The notes beneath the pieces were generated by a model. That model ran no database searches. It was given only the letters and a program-made list of their open reading frames with translations, and was not told the DNA's origin. Below are positions 32,366-42,476 of a DNA stretch of 64,000 bases, piece after piece. Position numbers and translations under genes: made by a program. Source of the stretch: Gordonia amarae NBRC 15530 (GTDB taxonomy: Bacteria; Actinomycetota; Actinomycetes; Mycobacteriales; Mycobacteriaceae). The DNA lies in NCBI RefSeq assembly GCF_000241345.1, contig NZ_BAED01000003.1, forward strand, positions 167,988-231,987. Reading direction: 5' to 3'. The first letter of the stretch is position 1. Every line of letters starts with the position of its first letter.

Positions 32366-33487
32366 ATGGATACCCACGTAGTGGTCGTCGGGCTCGGCAC
32401 CTCGGGATCGATGGCGCTGTGGCAGTTGGCCAAACGCGGAGTGAAGGCCATCGGCGTAGAACAGTTCGGCGTCGGGCATTCACGCGGATCGTATGCCGGT
32501 GACTCGCGGCTGTTCCGGTCGACCGTACACGAGGGCACCCGCTATGTGCCGCTGCTGCAACGCGCCCGTCAACTGTGGCGCGAGCTCGAGGCCGAAACCG
32601 GTCGCCACCTGTACGACGAATGCGGCGCCCTGCAGATCGGTCAGGCCGGCTCGGGGTCACTCGCCAACTCGCTGGCGTGCGCCGAGAAGTACGGCCTGCC
32701 GTACGAGTTGCTCGACGCCGACGCCCTGCGCGCCCGCTACCCGCAGCACCGGGTCGACGACGACGATGCCGCGGTACTCGACGTGCACGCCGGCAGCCTC
32801 TACCCCGAGGCGAGCGTGTTCGCCGCCGTGGAGGCCGCGAAATCCCATGGTGCGCAGGTGGTCACCAACACCGAGGTGCTCGACTTCGACGAGGAGGGCG
32901 GCCGCCTCAAGCTGGTCACCTCGGGGGAACCGATCATCTGCGACAAGGTGGTCGTGGCCACCGGGTCGTGGACGATGCGCCTGCGGCCGGACCTGCGCGG
33001 ATATCTGCATGTGCTGCCGTTCGCACTGACCTGGTTCATGCCGCATCACCCGGAGCTGTTCACCCCCGACCGTTTTCCGGTGTTCATCCGCGATTCCGAC
33101 GGCGTCCACCTGTACGGCACCCCCACACACGATTCGTACAGCGTGAAGGTGGCCAGCGACCCGCAGTGGGCGGCAATCGCTGATCCCGACGAGATTCCGG
33201 TGTTCGAGCGCACCGAGCTACGCAGGATCGGTGCGTGGGCGGCGAAGTATCTGCCCGACCTCAACCCGGAGCCGGTGCGCCATTCGATGCACCACGACCT
33301 GTGCGCGCCCGGCGACTTCCCGATCATCGACCTCGACGAGGATTCAGGAATGGTGTTGCTCACGGCATTCTCCGGTCGCGGATTCAAATTCGCCCCCGTG
33401 TACGGGGAACTTGCCGCCGACCTCATCACCGGCGAACGCAACGACCTCTACGATCCGGGTTTCGCACTGTCCGGACATGATCGGTGA
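32366..33487 (+). CDS. FAD-dependent amine oxidase of the sarcosine/N-methyltryptophan oxidase family
   Basis: 373 residues. The N-terminal FAD motif VVVVGLGTSGSMALWQLAKRG is followed by GDSRLFRSTVHEG, which matches the flavin contact near the start of MSOX/SolA enzymes; the C-terminal FSGRGFKFAPVYGELAADL closes the FAD domain. In sarcosine oxidases a Cys in the 'CMYT.TPD..F.ID' region holds the flavin covalently; here that region reads SMHHDLCAPGDFPIID, so the Cys is shifted or lost. Last gene of the operon. The ATG at 32366 is used; a GTG one codon earlier is equivalent. Confidence 0.85.
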   Translation: MDTHVVVVGLGTSGSMALWQLAKRGVKAIGVEQFGVGHSRGSYAGDSRLFRSTVHEGTRYVPLLQRARQLWRELEAETGRHLYDECGALQIGQAGSGSLANSLACAEKYGLPYELLDADALRARYPQHRVDDDDAAVLDVHAGSLYPEASVFAAVEAAKSHGAQVVTNTEVLDFDEEGGRLKLVTSGEPIICDKVVVATGSWTMRLRPDLRGYLHVLPFALTWFMPHHPELFTPDRFPVFIRDSDGVHLYGTPTHDSYSVKVASDPQWAAIADPDEIPVFERTELRRIGAWAAKYLPDLNPEPVRHSMHHDLCAPGDFPIIDLDEDSGMVLLTAFSGRGFKFAPVYGELAADLITGERNDLYDPGFALSGHDR

Positions 33488-33505
33488 CCACCGCGCGTCC
33501 CGAAC

Positions 33506-35482
33506 TCAGGTGCCGAGCGGCCTGATTCGCGAACGAAGGCCGCTGGCGCGGGCGACGCGGCGGTCGACGGCGGCTTTGAGGACATCGAGGGTGCCGACGA
33601 TCCAGACCTCTTTCTGGGCGCGGGTGATGGCCGTGTACAACAACTCTCGGGTCAGCAGTTCCGAACCGACCGGTGGCAGTACTACCGTCACGGCCTCGTA
33701 CTGGCTGCCCTGGCTGCGGTGAATGGTCATCGCGTAGGCGGGCACCACATCCGACAGCCGTGCCGGGTGCACGCGGTGGACCCCGGACTCGCCGCGGGTG
33801 AAGGCGACGGTCAGCGGCACCGGACCACCTGGGTCCGCGGTGGTGCGCACGTCGCGGATCACCACGCCGCAGTCGCCGTTGGAGGTGTCCGTCTCCTTGT
33901 CGTTGACCGTGACCAGGATGGGGCGGCCCGGCCGGGTCATCACCGTCGTCGATGTCAACGGCAGGTGCGCGTGTCCGCCGGCGATCCAGTCGGTGATCTG
34001 TTCGGTCCAGCCCTGTACACCCCAGCGGCCCTCGCGGTGTGCGCAGAGCACCCGGTGCCGGTTGAGCGCGGCCAGCGCCCCGGCCTCGTCGCCCTCGTCG
34101 GCGGCGGCGAGAAGGTCACGGCCCCAGCCGGTCACGGCCTCCTGCACCGGGTCGACGCGGGTCGGGTCGACGAGCGTGACACCGGGCAGTCCGGACACGA
34201 CGAGGCCGGCGACCCGGTCGGCATCGCCGTCGTTGACGGCGGCGGCAAGTTCGGCGATGCCGGGGCTGTTGCGATGTCCCCGGCGCAACGTGATCACGCC
34301 CGCGCTGATCCGCGACAGATCGGCGTCGTCGACCACCGAGTCGGGGTCCGGTGACTCCCCCGTCCCGTCGAACACCCGCATGCCGGCCAGCGCGACCGCT
34401 TCGGAGGCCCGCGCCCGAGCGGCGGCGGTTGTGGTGGCCTCCCCCGCATCCACCCGGTCCACCAGATCGGCGAGAACCGCACCGGCGTCGACGGATTCGA
34501 GCTGATGCGGGTCACCGACGAAAATGATCCGGGCGTCGGGGCGGATCGCGTCGAGCACATAACTCATCGCCGTCATCGACAGCATCGACGTCTCGTCCAC
34601 CACCACCACGTCGTGCGGCAGGGTGTTGGTGCGGTTGTATCGCGGGTTGGCCCCCGGCCGCCACGACAGCAGTGAATGCACCGTGACCGCCCGGATGGGC
34701 GTGGCGTCGGTCCGGTACGAGGCGACCGACGACTGCAACTGTGCGGCGGCGCGGCCGGTGGGTGCGCACAGCCCGATCCGGAGACGGTGGTCGGACAGGT
34801 GCTCCAGTGTCGCGAGAATCCTTGCGACGGTGAATGTTTTACCGGTACCCGGCCCGCCGGCCAGGACGGTGATCCAACGGCCGGCGGCAACGAAACCGGC
34901 GAGGCGCTGCCGTGCGTCGACCCTGGTGGGCCCGTCACCGGATTCTTCGGTGTCATCCGGTCGGGGTTCACCGAAGGCGTGATACACGGCCTCCCGTACC
35001 GCGTCCGGGTCGACGTCGGGTGCGCGGGAGGCCCGGTCGTCGAGGACCGACCGGATGATGTCCTCCTGCCGGAAGTACTTGTGCAGATACAGCAGCGGGC
35101 CGTCGTCGGATTCGGCAAGCACCAACGGGCGCAATTTGCCGCCGTTGGAGCTGCCGGTGACCAGCGGGCACCGGGCGAGTGAGTCGAGCAGCGCTCGTGC
35201 CGACGGCACCCGCACACCGTCGGGTGCGAACTGTGCGACAAATTCGGCGACGTCGTTCAGCGCCAGGCAGGTCGACCCCTGCCGCACCGCGCGCACCGCC
35301 AGTGCCACACCCAGTTTGGCGTCGTCATCGATACGCTCGCCCGTCAGCCGTCCGAGCCGGTCGACGATGTGCAGGTCGGCCGCCGACAGCGAACCGGCCC
35401 GGTTCCACGGCTCCAGCACCGGATCAGCACCGAGCACGAGGTCGTCGGCGAACCGGTCCTGCCCGGTGAGTTCGGCGGTCAT
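33506..35482 (-). CDS. recD: RecBCD exonuclease V alpha subunit RecD
   Basis: 658-residue 5'-3' helicase of the RecBCD double-strand-break repair enzyme. Walker A GGPGTGKTFTVARIL, Walker B VVVVDETSMLS, VGDPHQLESVDAG, and the C-terminal UvrD-like motifs VPAYAMTIHRSQGSQYEAV and TRELLYTAITRAQ. The ATG at 35482 overlaps the recB stop by four bases. Third gene of recC-recB-recD on this strand; it ends 18 bases from the convergent amine oxidase gene. Confidence 0.94.
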   Translation of the reverse strand: MTAELTGQDRFADDLVLGADPVLEPWNRAGSLSAADLHIVDRLGRLTGERIDDDAKLGVALAVRAVRQGSTCLALNDVAEFVAQFAPDGVRVPSARALLDSLARCPLVTGSSNGGKLRPLVLAESDDGPLLYLHKYFRQEDIIRSVLDDRASRAPDVDPDAVREAVYHAFGEPRPDDTEESGDGPTRVDARQRLAGFVAAGRWITVLAGGPGTGKTFTVARILATLEHLSDHRLRIGLCAPTGRAAAQLQSSVASYRTDATPIRAVTVHSLLSWRPGANPRYNRTNTLPHDVVVVDETSMLSMTAMSYVLDAIRPDARIIFVGDPHQLESVDAGAVLADLVDRVDAGEATTTAAARARASEAVALAGMRVFDGTGESPDPDSVVDDADLSRISAGVITLRRGHRNSPGIAELAAAVNDGDADRVAGLVVSGLPGVTLVDPTRVDPVQEAVTGWGRDLLAAADEGDEAGALAALNRHRVLCAHREGRWGVQGWTEQITDWIAGGHAHLPLTSTTVMTRPGRPILVTVNDKETDTSNGDCGVVIRDVRTTADPGGPVPLTVAFTRGESGVHRVHPARLSDVVPAYAMTIHRSQGSQYEAVTVVLPPVGSELLTRELLYTAITRAQKEVWIVGTLDVLKAAVDRRVARASGLRSRIRPLGT

Positions 35483-38400
35483 CGGGTCACCTCCATACCG
35501 GCGATCAGATCGGACAGTGCGACAACGAGTTCGGCGGGTATGTGCCATTCGAACACCCCGCAACCGACGGGTGTGGACAGCCCGATCATGCCACGCACGA
35601 AGTGATACTGGGCCGGGCCCAGACACTCACCCGGCTCGTATCCGGGTAATCGCCATCGCAGAAACCTGTGCAGGGCAACCGAATAGATCAATGCCTGTAG
35701 TGGATAGTGATTGGCGATCATCTCAGCGGCCATCGCCTCGACGGTGAAATCCTCGGCCACCAGATCCCCGGGCCGCAGCCGGTTGGTCTTGTAGTCGACG
35801 ATGGTGAAGCGGCCGTCGGGGCGGCGCAGCACCGAGTCGATACTGCCGGTGAGGAACCCACGATAGGTCTGAGCGGGCAGTTCCCGCAGGTGGTCGGCAT
35901 ACCCGGACAGCGGATCGTCGGCGGACAGGTACCGGTCGAGCAGGTCGGCCACCGCGGCCACCGTGAACCCGGCAGCCACGTCGTCGCCGAGCGGAAACTC
36001 GAAGTCGAGTTCCGAGAGCCGGTCTCGCGTCGGAATCGACCACAGGTCACCGAACCCCAGCGGTGTGGTGAGCACCCCGACGAGCGCCCGGGTGAGGACG
36101 TCGATGTCGATGTCGGCGGCACCCACCGATTCGGAGACCAACTCGCGCACATGGGCATCGATGTCCGGGGCAGAGGTGTCGACGTATTCGAGTGCCTCGT
36201 GTACGACGGTGCCGAACGCCGCACCGAACGGCAACCCGTTCATCAGCGACGCCGTCGGCGATTCCGCCACGACCACCGGTGCTTCCAACGGATCCGCGGT
36301 GTCCTCGGAGTCGTCGTCGGTGCGCACCCGCATATCGTCATCGGGTTCGCTGCCCGCGGTGACCGGTGACGCGGACCCGTGTGCGCCGGCGGTGATCGCC
36401 GAATACGAGGTGCGACGCCAGGTCTGGTCGATCTCGCGGGTGAACCGCGCCGCGGACAGCGCCCCGGTGGGCAGGTCGCGGGCCGGGTCGGTCCACGCGG
36501 TGTGCGCGGCACGGGCCGGCTCGACGGTGATCAGCGCACCGTCGGACACACCCCGCAGTCCCGCGACCACCGCACCGTCGTCGGGGACCTCGACGGCGTC
36601 GGGCACCTCCCACACCCGGGGACGCCCCGCACCACCGACCGCGGAACTACCCGGGCGGCCGAAGATCAGCCGGTGCAACGGTGCCGTGCGGGTGCCGTAC
36701 GCGGGTGCCCACCACATCACCACCTGCGAACGTGCCCGCGTCGCCGCCACATACAGCAGGCGTAGTTCCTCGGCGACCGTTTCGGCGTGAGCCCGCGCCC
36801 ACCGCCAGGTCCGGCCTGGCGCCTCCTTGCCGCCCACGTCGAGACGACGCGCACCGGTCTCGTCGTGGTACATGATCGTGGCGTCGTCGGGAGTATGCAG
36901 GCTGTCCCAGGCAAAGGGCAGGTAGACGATCGGGAACTGCAGTCCCTTGCTGGCGTGCACCGTCATGATCTGCACGGCCTGCGCATCCGATTCGAGCCGG
37001 CGGACCTGGTCGTCGCTGCGGGCGTGGGAGGCGATGTCGGCGACACGGTCGGTCAGCCATTCGGTGAGTTCGCTCAATCCCCAGCCCTGGTCCATCACCT
37101 GCCGGTTGCAGATCGCGGCCACCTGCAGCAGATCGGTCAGCGCGCGCTCGCCGTGCGGTGCCGCCAGCACGCGGGAGGCCACCGCCATCTGGTCGACGAT
37201 CCGCGCCGCCATCGCCGAGAATCCGGCTTCGGTGAACACCCGGCCCCATTCGGCGAAATGTGCTGCCAGCGCCGAAATCCGCTCGTCGTCGGCATCGGCG
37301 AGGGTGGCTGCCGACCACCCGATGAGGGGGGTGGTCGCTGCCAGCCGGACATTGTTGGTGCGGGCCGGCGACTCGATCGCGGTCAGCATCCACAGCCAGT
37401 GCCGGGCACCCGCGGTACGGAACACACTTGCCCCCGAGCCGACCACGGCCGCGATACCCCGTTCGGCCAGCGCCCGCCGCAACGGCTCGACAGTCTTGTT
37501 GGCCCGCACGAGCACGGCGATGTCCCCGGGGCGCACCGGGCGGTTGTCGTCGCCGATCGTCACGGCCGAACCCAGCAGCGCGGCGATGTCGTCGGCGGCG
37601 TCCTCGGTCACCCGCGGCCGGAGGTAGTCGACCGACGGGAATCCGCTGGCGCCGAACGCGGTACGGCCCTTGCAGTCGTTGCGGACCACCGCGCGGATCC
37701 GCAACGGCACCGCACCGGAGATCTGGCTGCCCGGGCGCGCCGCGGCGACCTCACGCGCGACGATCTCCGGGTGACCGAGCTGAGCTCCACCGTAGATGCG
37801 GCCGAGTGCGGTGACCAGGTCGCCGTCGGAGCGATGGTTGGTGTCCAGAGCGAGACGCTGGTCGGCGGACCGGACCGCCGACAGGTAGCTCAGCACCTCC
37901 GCACCGCGGAAACCGTAGATCGACTGCTTCGGATCGCCCACCAGCACCAACGGCAGGTGGCCGTGGAAGCAGCGGCGCACGATCTCCCACTGCTGCGGGT
38001 CGGTGTCCTGGAATTCGTCGATGAGCACCACACCGAACTGCTCACGGATACGTGCGCACGCATCGGGGCCGGCTTCGGGGTCGCACACGATCCGGTGCAG
38101 GATCGCCTGCAGGTCGTCGTAGGTCCGGATACGCGACTCACGTTTGCGCCGCTCGACGATCTGCCGCACCTTGCGGGTGAAACGCACCCGGCGCAGCACC
38201 GCCTCGGCCTCCGGCGAACCCGGTTCGGACAATTCGGATTCGTCCGGTGACAGAACGGCCGCCGGATTGCGCATCGCATCCTTGGCGATGCCTTCGGCCG
38301 CACCGAAACCGAACTCGGGATGCTCTGCGTCCTTGAAGCCGTCCATGTACAGGTCGCGCGCGGCCTCGGCGACCATCTCGTCCACATCCTCGACGATGGC

Positions 38401-38871
38401 CGCGACAGGTTCCCGTTCACCGAGAAAGCCGAGCGCCTCCAGCATCCGGTTACAGAACGTGTGAGTGGTGGCGATGGTCGACGCGTCAAAGTCCGACAGC
38501 GCCCGCTGCAGGTTCTCGCGCCGCCGGGCCACCTCCACCGAGTCGCCTGTGGCGAGGAAACGTTCGAGCCTGTCCGGTGATCGCCGTGCCGTGTCCGGGT
38601 CGGCGAGCGCCAGGCACAAGCCCTGTACCCGCTCCCGCATCCGCTCCCGCAGTTCGGCGCTGGCGGCGCGGCTGAAGGTGACCAGCAGAACCTGGTCGAT
38701 CGGCATGCCCTCGGCGACGCGGCGGGCCGCGAGCCCGACGATCGCGTACGTTTTGCCGGTACCGGCGCTCGCCTCCAGTACCGTGGTGCCGTTCGGGAGG
38801 GGCGCGGTGATATCGAACGATGCCGGTGTGGCGGCGTCCCCGGCCGCAGGGCTGCCGGATGCGGTGGTCAT
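35479..38871 (-). CDS. recB: RecBCD exonuclease V beta subunit RecB
   Basis: 1130-residue 3'-5' helicase and nuclease. Helicase motifs: VLEASAGTGKTYAIVGLAAR (motif I), LLVTFSRAASAELRERM (Ia), VVLIDEFQDTDPQQW (II), LVGDPKQSIYGFRGA (III), VHASKGLQFPIVYLP (V) and LLYVAATRARSQVVMW (VI). The C-terminal RecB nuclease carries the Asp and Asp-x-Lys of SIDSVLRRPDGRFTIVDYKTN. The ATG at 38871 overlaps the recC stop (ATGA). Confidence 0.95.
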   Translation of the reverse strand: MTTASGSPAAGDAATPASFDITAPLPNGTTVLEASAGTGKTYAIVGLAARRVAEGMPIDQVLLVTFSRAASAELRERMRERVQGLCLALADPDTARRSPDRLERFLATGDSVEVARRRENLQRALSDFDASTIATTHTFCNRMLEALGFLGEREPVAAIVEDVDEMVAEAARDLYMDGFKDAEHPEFGFGAAEGIAKDAMRNPAAVLSPDESELSEPGSPEAEAVLRRVRFTRKVRQIVERRKRESRIRTYDDLQAILHRIVCDPEAGPDACARIREQFGVVLIDEFQDTDPQQWEIVRRCFHGHLPLVLVGDPKQSIYGFRGAEVLSYLSAVRSADQRLALDTNHRSDGDLVTALGRIYGGAQLGHPEIVAREVAAARPGSQISGAVPLRIRAVVRNDCKGRTAFGASGFPSVDYLRPRVTEDAADDIAALLGSAVTIGDDNRPVRPGDIAVLVRANKTVEPLRRALAERGIAAVVGSGASVFRTAGARHWLWMLTAIESPARTNNVRLAATTPLIGWSAATLADADDERISALAAHFAEWGRVFTEAGFSAMAARIVDQMAVASRVLAAPHGERALTDLLQVAAICNRQVMDQGWGLSELTEWLTDRVADIASHARSDDQVRRLESDAQAVQIMTVHASKGLQFPIVYLPFAWDSLHTPDDATIMYHDETGARRLDVGGKEAPGRTWRWARAHAETVAEELRLLYVAATRARSQVVMWWAPAYGTRTAPLHRLIFGRPGSSAVGGAGRPRVWEVPDAVEVPDDGAVVAGLRGVSDGALITVEPARAAHTAWTDPARDLPTGALSAARFTREIDQTWRRTSYSAITAGAHGSASPVTAGSEPDDDMRVRTDDDSEDTADPLEAPVVVAESPTASLMNGLPFGAAFGTVVHEALEYVDTSAPDIDAHVRELVSESVGAADIDIDVLTRALVGVLTTPLGFGDLWSIPTRDRLSELDFEFPLGDDVAAGFTVAAVADLLDRYLSADDPLSGYADHLRELPAQTYRGFLTGSIDSVLRRPDGRFTIVDYKTNRLRPGDLVAEDFTVEAMAAEMIANHYPLQALIYSVALHRFLRWRLPGYEPGECLGPAQYHFVRGMIGLSTPVGCGVFEWHIPAELVVALSDLIAGMEVTR

Positions 38872-41800
38872 GCGTTCACCTCGTGGGTCAGCAGTGGCAT
38901 CCACAGCATGTGGGCCAGCGCGCAGAACACGGCGTCGGCGTCCTCGTCCAAGTCCGGATCCGGTTCCAGACCCAGCGCGGTCCAATCGATCTCACCGATA
39001 TCACCGATGCGGTCGACGAGCAGGTCGTCGAACTCGACGGCCGCCGACACATCCCCGCCGAACGCCATCCGCACGAAACGGTCGGCGGAGGCACCATAGC
39101 CGCGCTCGAAATTGCGCCGCGCCGCCGACAACGCCACCTTGCTCTTGGATCGGCGCTGCGTCTCCACAAAGTCGGCGGCAAGCTCGGCGGTCACCGGAAG
39201 GATCTTCCGTAAACCCAGGTCACGTAGTGCGACAAGCTCTTCCAGGACAGCCACCGGGTCCTCGGGAACAGCGAACCGCGACAGCGCAACACCACCGCTT
39301 CCGCGGGTGCTGCGGCCCACGACCACAGCGGAGGCGACGGACGACGCGGTGTCCGGGCCCGCCGGCCGCGTCGCCGACAGAGCGAGCAGACCGATCCACG
39401 CAGCCAGCCGCTGTTTGGCCCGGAGTTTGGAAAACGTCGCGGTGATGATGCTTTCGCCGTGCACGTCGGCGATCGTGCCGTGGATGCGGCGGCCGTCCGT
39501 GAGTTGGACCAGCACATCTGCCGTCCGCGGCCTGCCGTCGCCGAGCGCCTCCTGACGCAACGGGGATACCGCGTCATACACCTGGTTCACCTCGGCCGCG
39601 ATCTCCCGGAGTTCACGCGTTCCGAACATCCTGGGCGGCAACGTACCCCGGCGCAGCTCCGCCGCCTGGCAGTCCATCATGTCCGCACCGCCGAGCATCC
39701 GCCGCAACAGCCTGTCGCCCACACCCCACTCGTCGAGTCCGCCGAGGTCGATGTCCAGCTCGTCCGCGTGGGCGAGTTCCTCCTGCGGTATCCAGATCTG
39801 CAGCCGCTGCCGGAAGAACGCCTCGATCGGTGAGGTGTGGAAGGCGATCAACTCGCCCAGGTCGATGTCGGGGCGCCCGGTCGTGTCGTGCTCGGTGGGT
39901 TCGTCGTCGGGCATCGGAAACACACAGCGCGCGGGCACCGGCGCCGCCACCTCACCGCTCGTGGATCGCTGGGCCAGCGCGCCGGCAAGGAGCGCCGTGT
40001 CGTGGCTGAAAGGTCCGGTGATCCCGCGCATCGCACCGGCGGCGAAATTGCGGGAGTCGAAGGCGTGCAGAGTGTGCCGTCGCACCACGGTGCCGCCGCC
40101 GGTGAGAGTGTCGAGGGCGTCGACCAATTCGCTGACGACGACGGCCGGCGGCACCGGGCGGCCGGTGATCGGGTCGGCGCCGGTGACGTACACGTGCAGG
40201 GTTTCGGTGGCCGCCCAGATGGCGTCGAGAAAGGCCTGCCGGTCCTCGTCGCGCGGATGGCGTTCACCGACCAGCGGTCGGGTTCCGCACACGTCGTCGC
40301 CGTCGATGCGGGTGGCGCGCGGGAAGGTGTCGGCGTCGATGCCGAGCAGGATGATCACCCGGTGCGGCACCGACCGCATCGGCACCATCGAGCACACGGT
40401 GAGTTCGCCGGTGCGGAAGTTGGAGCGGCCGGCCCGGCTCGCCAGCAGCCCGGCCATCATGTCGCGCACATCGGCCGGCCGCAGCTCACACACCGTGGAC
40501 CGCGGCGCGCTGTCGGCTGTGGGTCCGTCGTCGAGAACCCTGCCGATGGTGCGCAGCGCCGCGGTGGTGGTCCACTCCTCACCCGGGATCGCGGCGGTCA
40601 GCGCCCGCACGCCGTCGCTCAGGATCGTTACCCAGCGCGCGGGGGTGGCGGTCGAGTCCATCTGCGACAGCACGTGTTCGAGCCGGTTGATGAACTCGGT
40701 CAAGCGGCCGAACAGGTCGATGGCGGTGCTCTCGACGGCGTCGAGGGGCAGCGCGGTGCCCAGCCATTGCCCGTCGGCCTCGTCGGCGACGGCGCCGAGC
40801 GCGATCCGGTCGAGTCCCGCGGCGAAGGTGCCCTGCGGGAACGCCCCCATGTTGAAACGGCTACGTTCACGCGCCCCAAGCCCCCAGCGGATACCGCTGC
40901 GGCCCAGCCATTCCCGGATGGTGTCGAGGTCGGAGTCGGAGAAACCGAAACGCACCCGGACGGGTTCGGCGGACGCCAGGTCGAGGACCTCACTCGCGGT
41001 GAGCCTGCCGGCGGCCAGCCCCACGACATGCGCGATCACCTCTAGCACCGGATTGAGTTGCCGCACAACACGATCAGCCATCCGTACCCGCAACGAGAAC
41101 GCGGGATGGTCGAGACCGGTCTGGCCGAACGCGCCGCGGATCAGTGGACTGAACGTTTCCACGTCCGGGCACATGATCAGCACATCACGCGGCTGCAGGG
41201 TCGGGTCGGCGGAAAACAGATGCAGCAGCCGGTCCCGCAGCACCTCCACCTGCCGGTGCGGACCATGACAGGAATGCACCTCGACGCTGCCGTCGTCGAC
41301 GGTTCCGCCCGGGAGCAGGTGATCATCGCGCAGCCCTGCCTGCAGTGCGTGGAGCAACGACATGGATTCGGCGCCATCGATGTCGTGGTGCAGATCGCGG
41401 TCGGCGATCCCGGTGAGACGTTCCTGCAACTCCCCCACGTCCCGTGCCAGACTCGCCAGCAACGGATGCCGTGGCATCGGCCGCTCCCACTGTTTTCGCG
41501 TCACGGGCGGCGCGGGTCTGCGCGGTGCACCGTCCGCCCGCAACGCAGAGGGACCCGCCGACCACAGCACCGGACTCGGATGCGGCAGATACAGGTGAAC
41601 GTCATGGTGCTCGGCGGTGGCGGTGAGGAGCTGCCGGAACGACTCAGAGATGCGCGTGGGCCCGAACACCGACAGCCGGGCCGGCAGGCTCCCGGCCTCC
41701 GGGTCGGCGCGCAGCCGGTCGCAGACCGTGCCGAGGTATTCAGCGGGATGCGGCACCCCGATCTCGTCGTGCACCGCGCGGAAGAATCCGGGCTGCCAGG

Positions 41801-42425
41801 CCATTCCGTCGGCGACAGCGGCACCCGTGCCGTCGAGGTCCACCCCGTCCACGGGGCCGGTGATCCACCCGGCGAGCATGGCCGGCCGGGCTGTCGCGTA
41901 CCGGGTGAACAGGTCCGCGATCTGACGTGCCGTGGAATACCTACGGCCACGGCGATATTCGGCGTCGTCAACGGTACTGTCGGGCCGGTTCGGCCCGGCG
42001 GGTTGCACACCCACATGCCGCGCGATCACCCGGAACGCGGCGTCATCGAGGCTCTCGTCGAGAACCCTCAGCACCGGCCACACGAGTCGCCCCGGTCGCC
42101 ACGGGTCGTCGGTACGGCCGTCACCGGTCGCGCTGAACGGGACACCCGAATTGACCGCTGCCACGATCCGGTCCGCCAGGTCGGCCGGCGATGGGAAGTC
42201 GATGTTCGCCGAGATCCCGTCGTGGCCGCCCGCAGACCCGGTACCAAGCGTGCGAGCCAGGTGCTGCTGTAGCCATCGCTCCACGCCGCGGGCGGGCACG
42301 CTCACGATCTCCGGCGCGAAAGGATCCGCCTGTCCGCCGCCGGACGGCGTGAGAGGTTCGGCGAGAACCCCGGCCAGGACGCCGGCCAGCGCATCGGTGC
42401 GTTCGGCGCGATGGACGATCAGCAT
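38868..42425 (-). CDS. recC: RecBCD exonuclease V gamma subunit RecC
   Basis: 1185-residue Chi-recognition and scaffold subunit. The N-terminal part (VPARGVERWLQQHLARTLG) and inactive-helicase domains (EVHSCHGPHRQVEVLRDRLL, DVLIMCPDVETFSPLI, MRSVPHRVIILLGIDADTFP) are typical. It uses ATG at 42425 and is the first gene of the recCBD operon. The presence of a complete RecBCD beside an accessory island fits actinobacteria that keep it alongside AdnAB; no chi-like repeat was looked for systematically. Confidence 0.94.
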   Translation of the reverse strand: MLIVHRAERTDALAGVLAGVLAEPLTPSGGGQADPFAPEIVSVPARGVERWLQQHLARTLGTGSAGGHDGISANIDFPSPADLADRIVAAVNSGVPFSATGDGRTDDPWRPGRLVWPVLRVLDESLDDAAFRVIARHVGVQPAGPNRPDSTVDDAEYRRGRRYSTARQIADLFTRYATARPAMLAGWITGPVDGVDLDGTGAAVADGMAWQPGFFRAVHDEIGVPHPAEYLGTVCDRLRADPEAGSLPARLSVFGPTRISESFRQLLTATAEHHDVHLYLPHPSPVLWSAGPSALRADGAPRRPAPPVTRKQWERPMPRHPLLASLARDVGELQERLTGIADRDLHHDIDGAESMSLLHALQAGLRDDHLLPGGTVDDGSVEVHSCHGPHRQVEVLRDRLLHLFSADPTLQPRDVLIMCPDVETFSPLIRGAFGQTGLDHPAFSLRVRMADRVVRQLNPVLEVIAHVVGLAAGRLTASEVLDLASAEPVRVRFGFSDSDLDTIREWLGRSGIRWGLGARERSRFNMGAFPQGTFAAGLDRIALGAVADEADGQWLGTALPLDAVESTAIDLFGRLTEFINRLEHVLSQMDSTATPARWVTILSDGVRALTAAIPGEEWTTTAALRTIGRVLDDGPTADSAPRSTVCELRPADVRDMMAGLLASRAGRSNFRTGELTVCSMVPMRSVPHRVIILLGIDADTFPRATRIDGDDVCGTRPLVGERHPRDEDRQAFLDAIWAATETLHVYVTGADPITGRPVPPAVVVSELVDALDTLTGGGTVVRRHTLHAFDSRNFAAGAMRGITGPFSHDTALLAGALAQRSTSGEVAAPVPARCVFPMPDDEPTEHDTTGRPDIDLGELIAFHTSPIEAFFRQRLQIWIPQEELAHADELDIDLGGLDEWGVGDRLLRRMLGGADMMDCQAAELRRGTLPPRMFGTRELREIAAEVNQVYDAVSPLRQEALGDGRPRTADVLVQLTDGRRIHGTIADVHGESIITATFSKLRAKQRLAAWIGLLALSATRPAGPDTASSVASAVVVGRSTRGSGGVALSRFAVPEDPVAVLEELVALRDLGLRKILPVTAELAADFVETQRRSKSKVALSAARRNFERGYGASADRFVRMAFGGDVSAAVEFDDLLVDRIGDIGEIDWTALGLEPDPDLDEDADAVFCALAHMLWMPLLTHEVNA

Positions 42426-42476
42426 TGTCGGTTCCCCTTGCCCGTCAGCCTTCTTACCGTCAGCCTTGTGTCTCGG

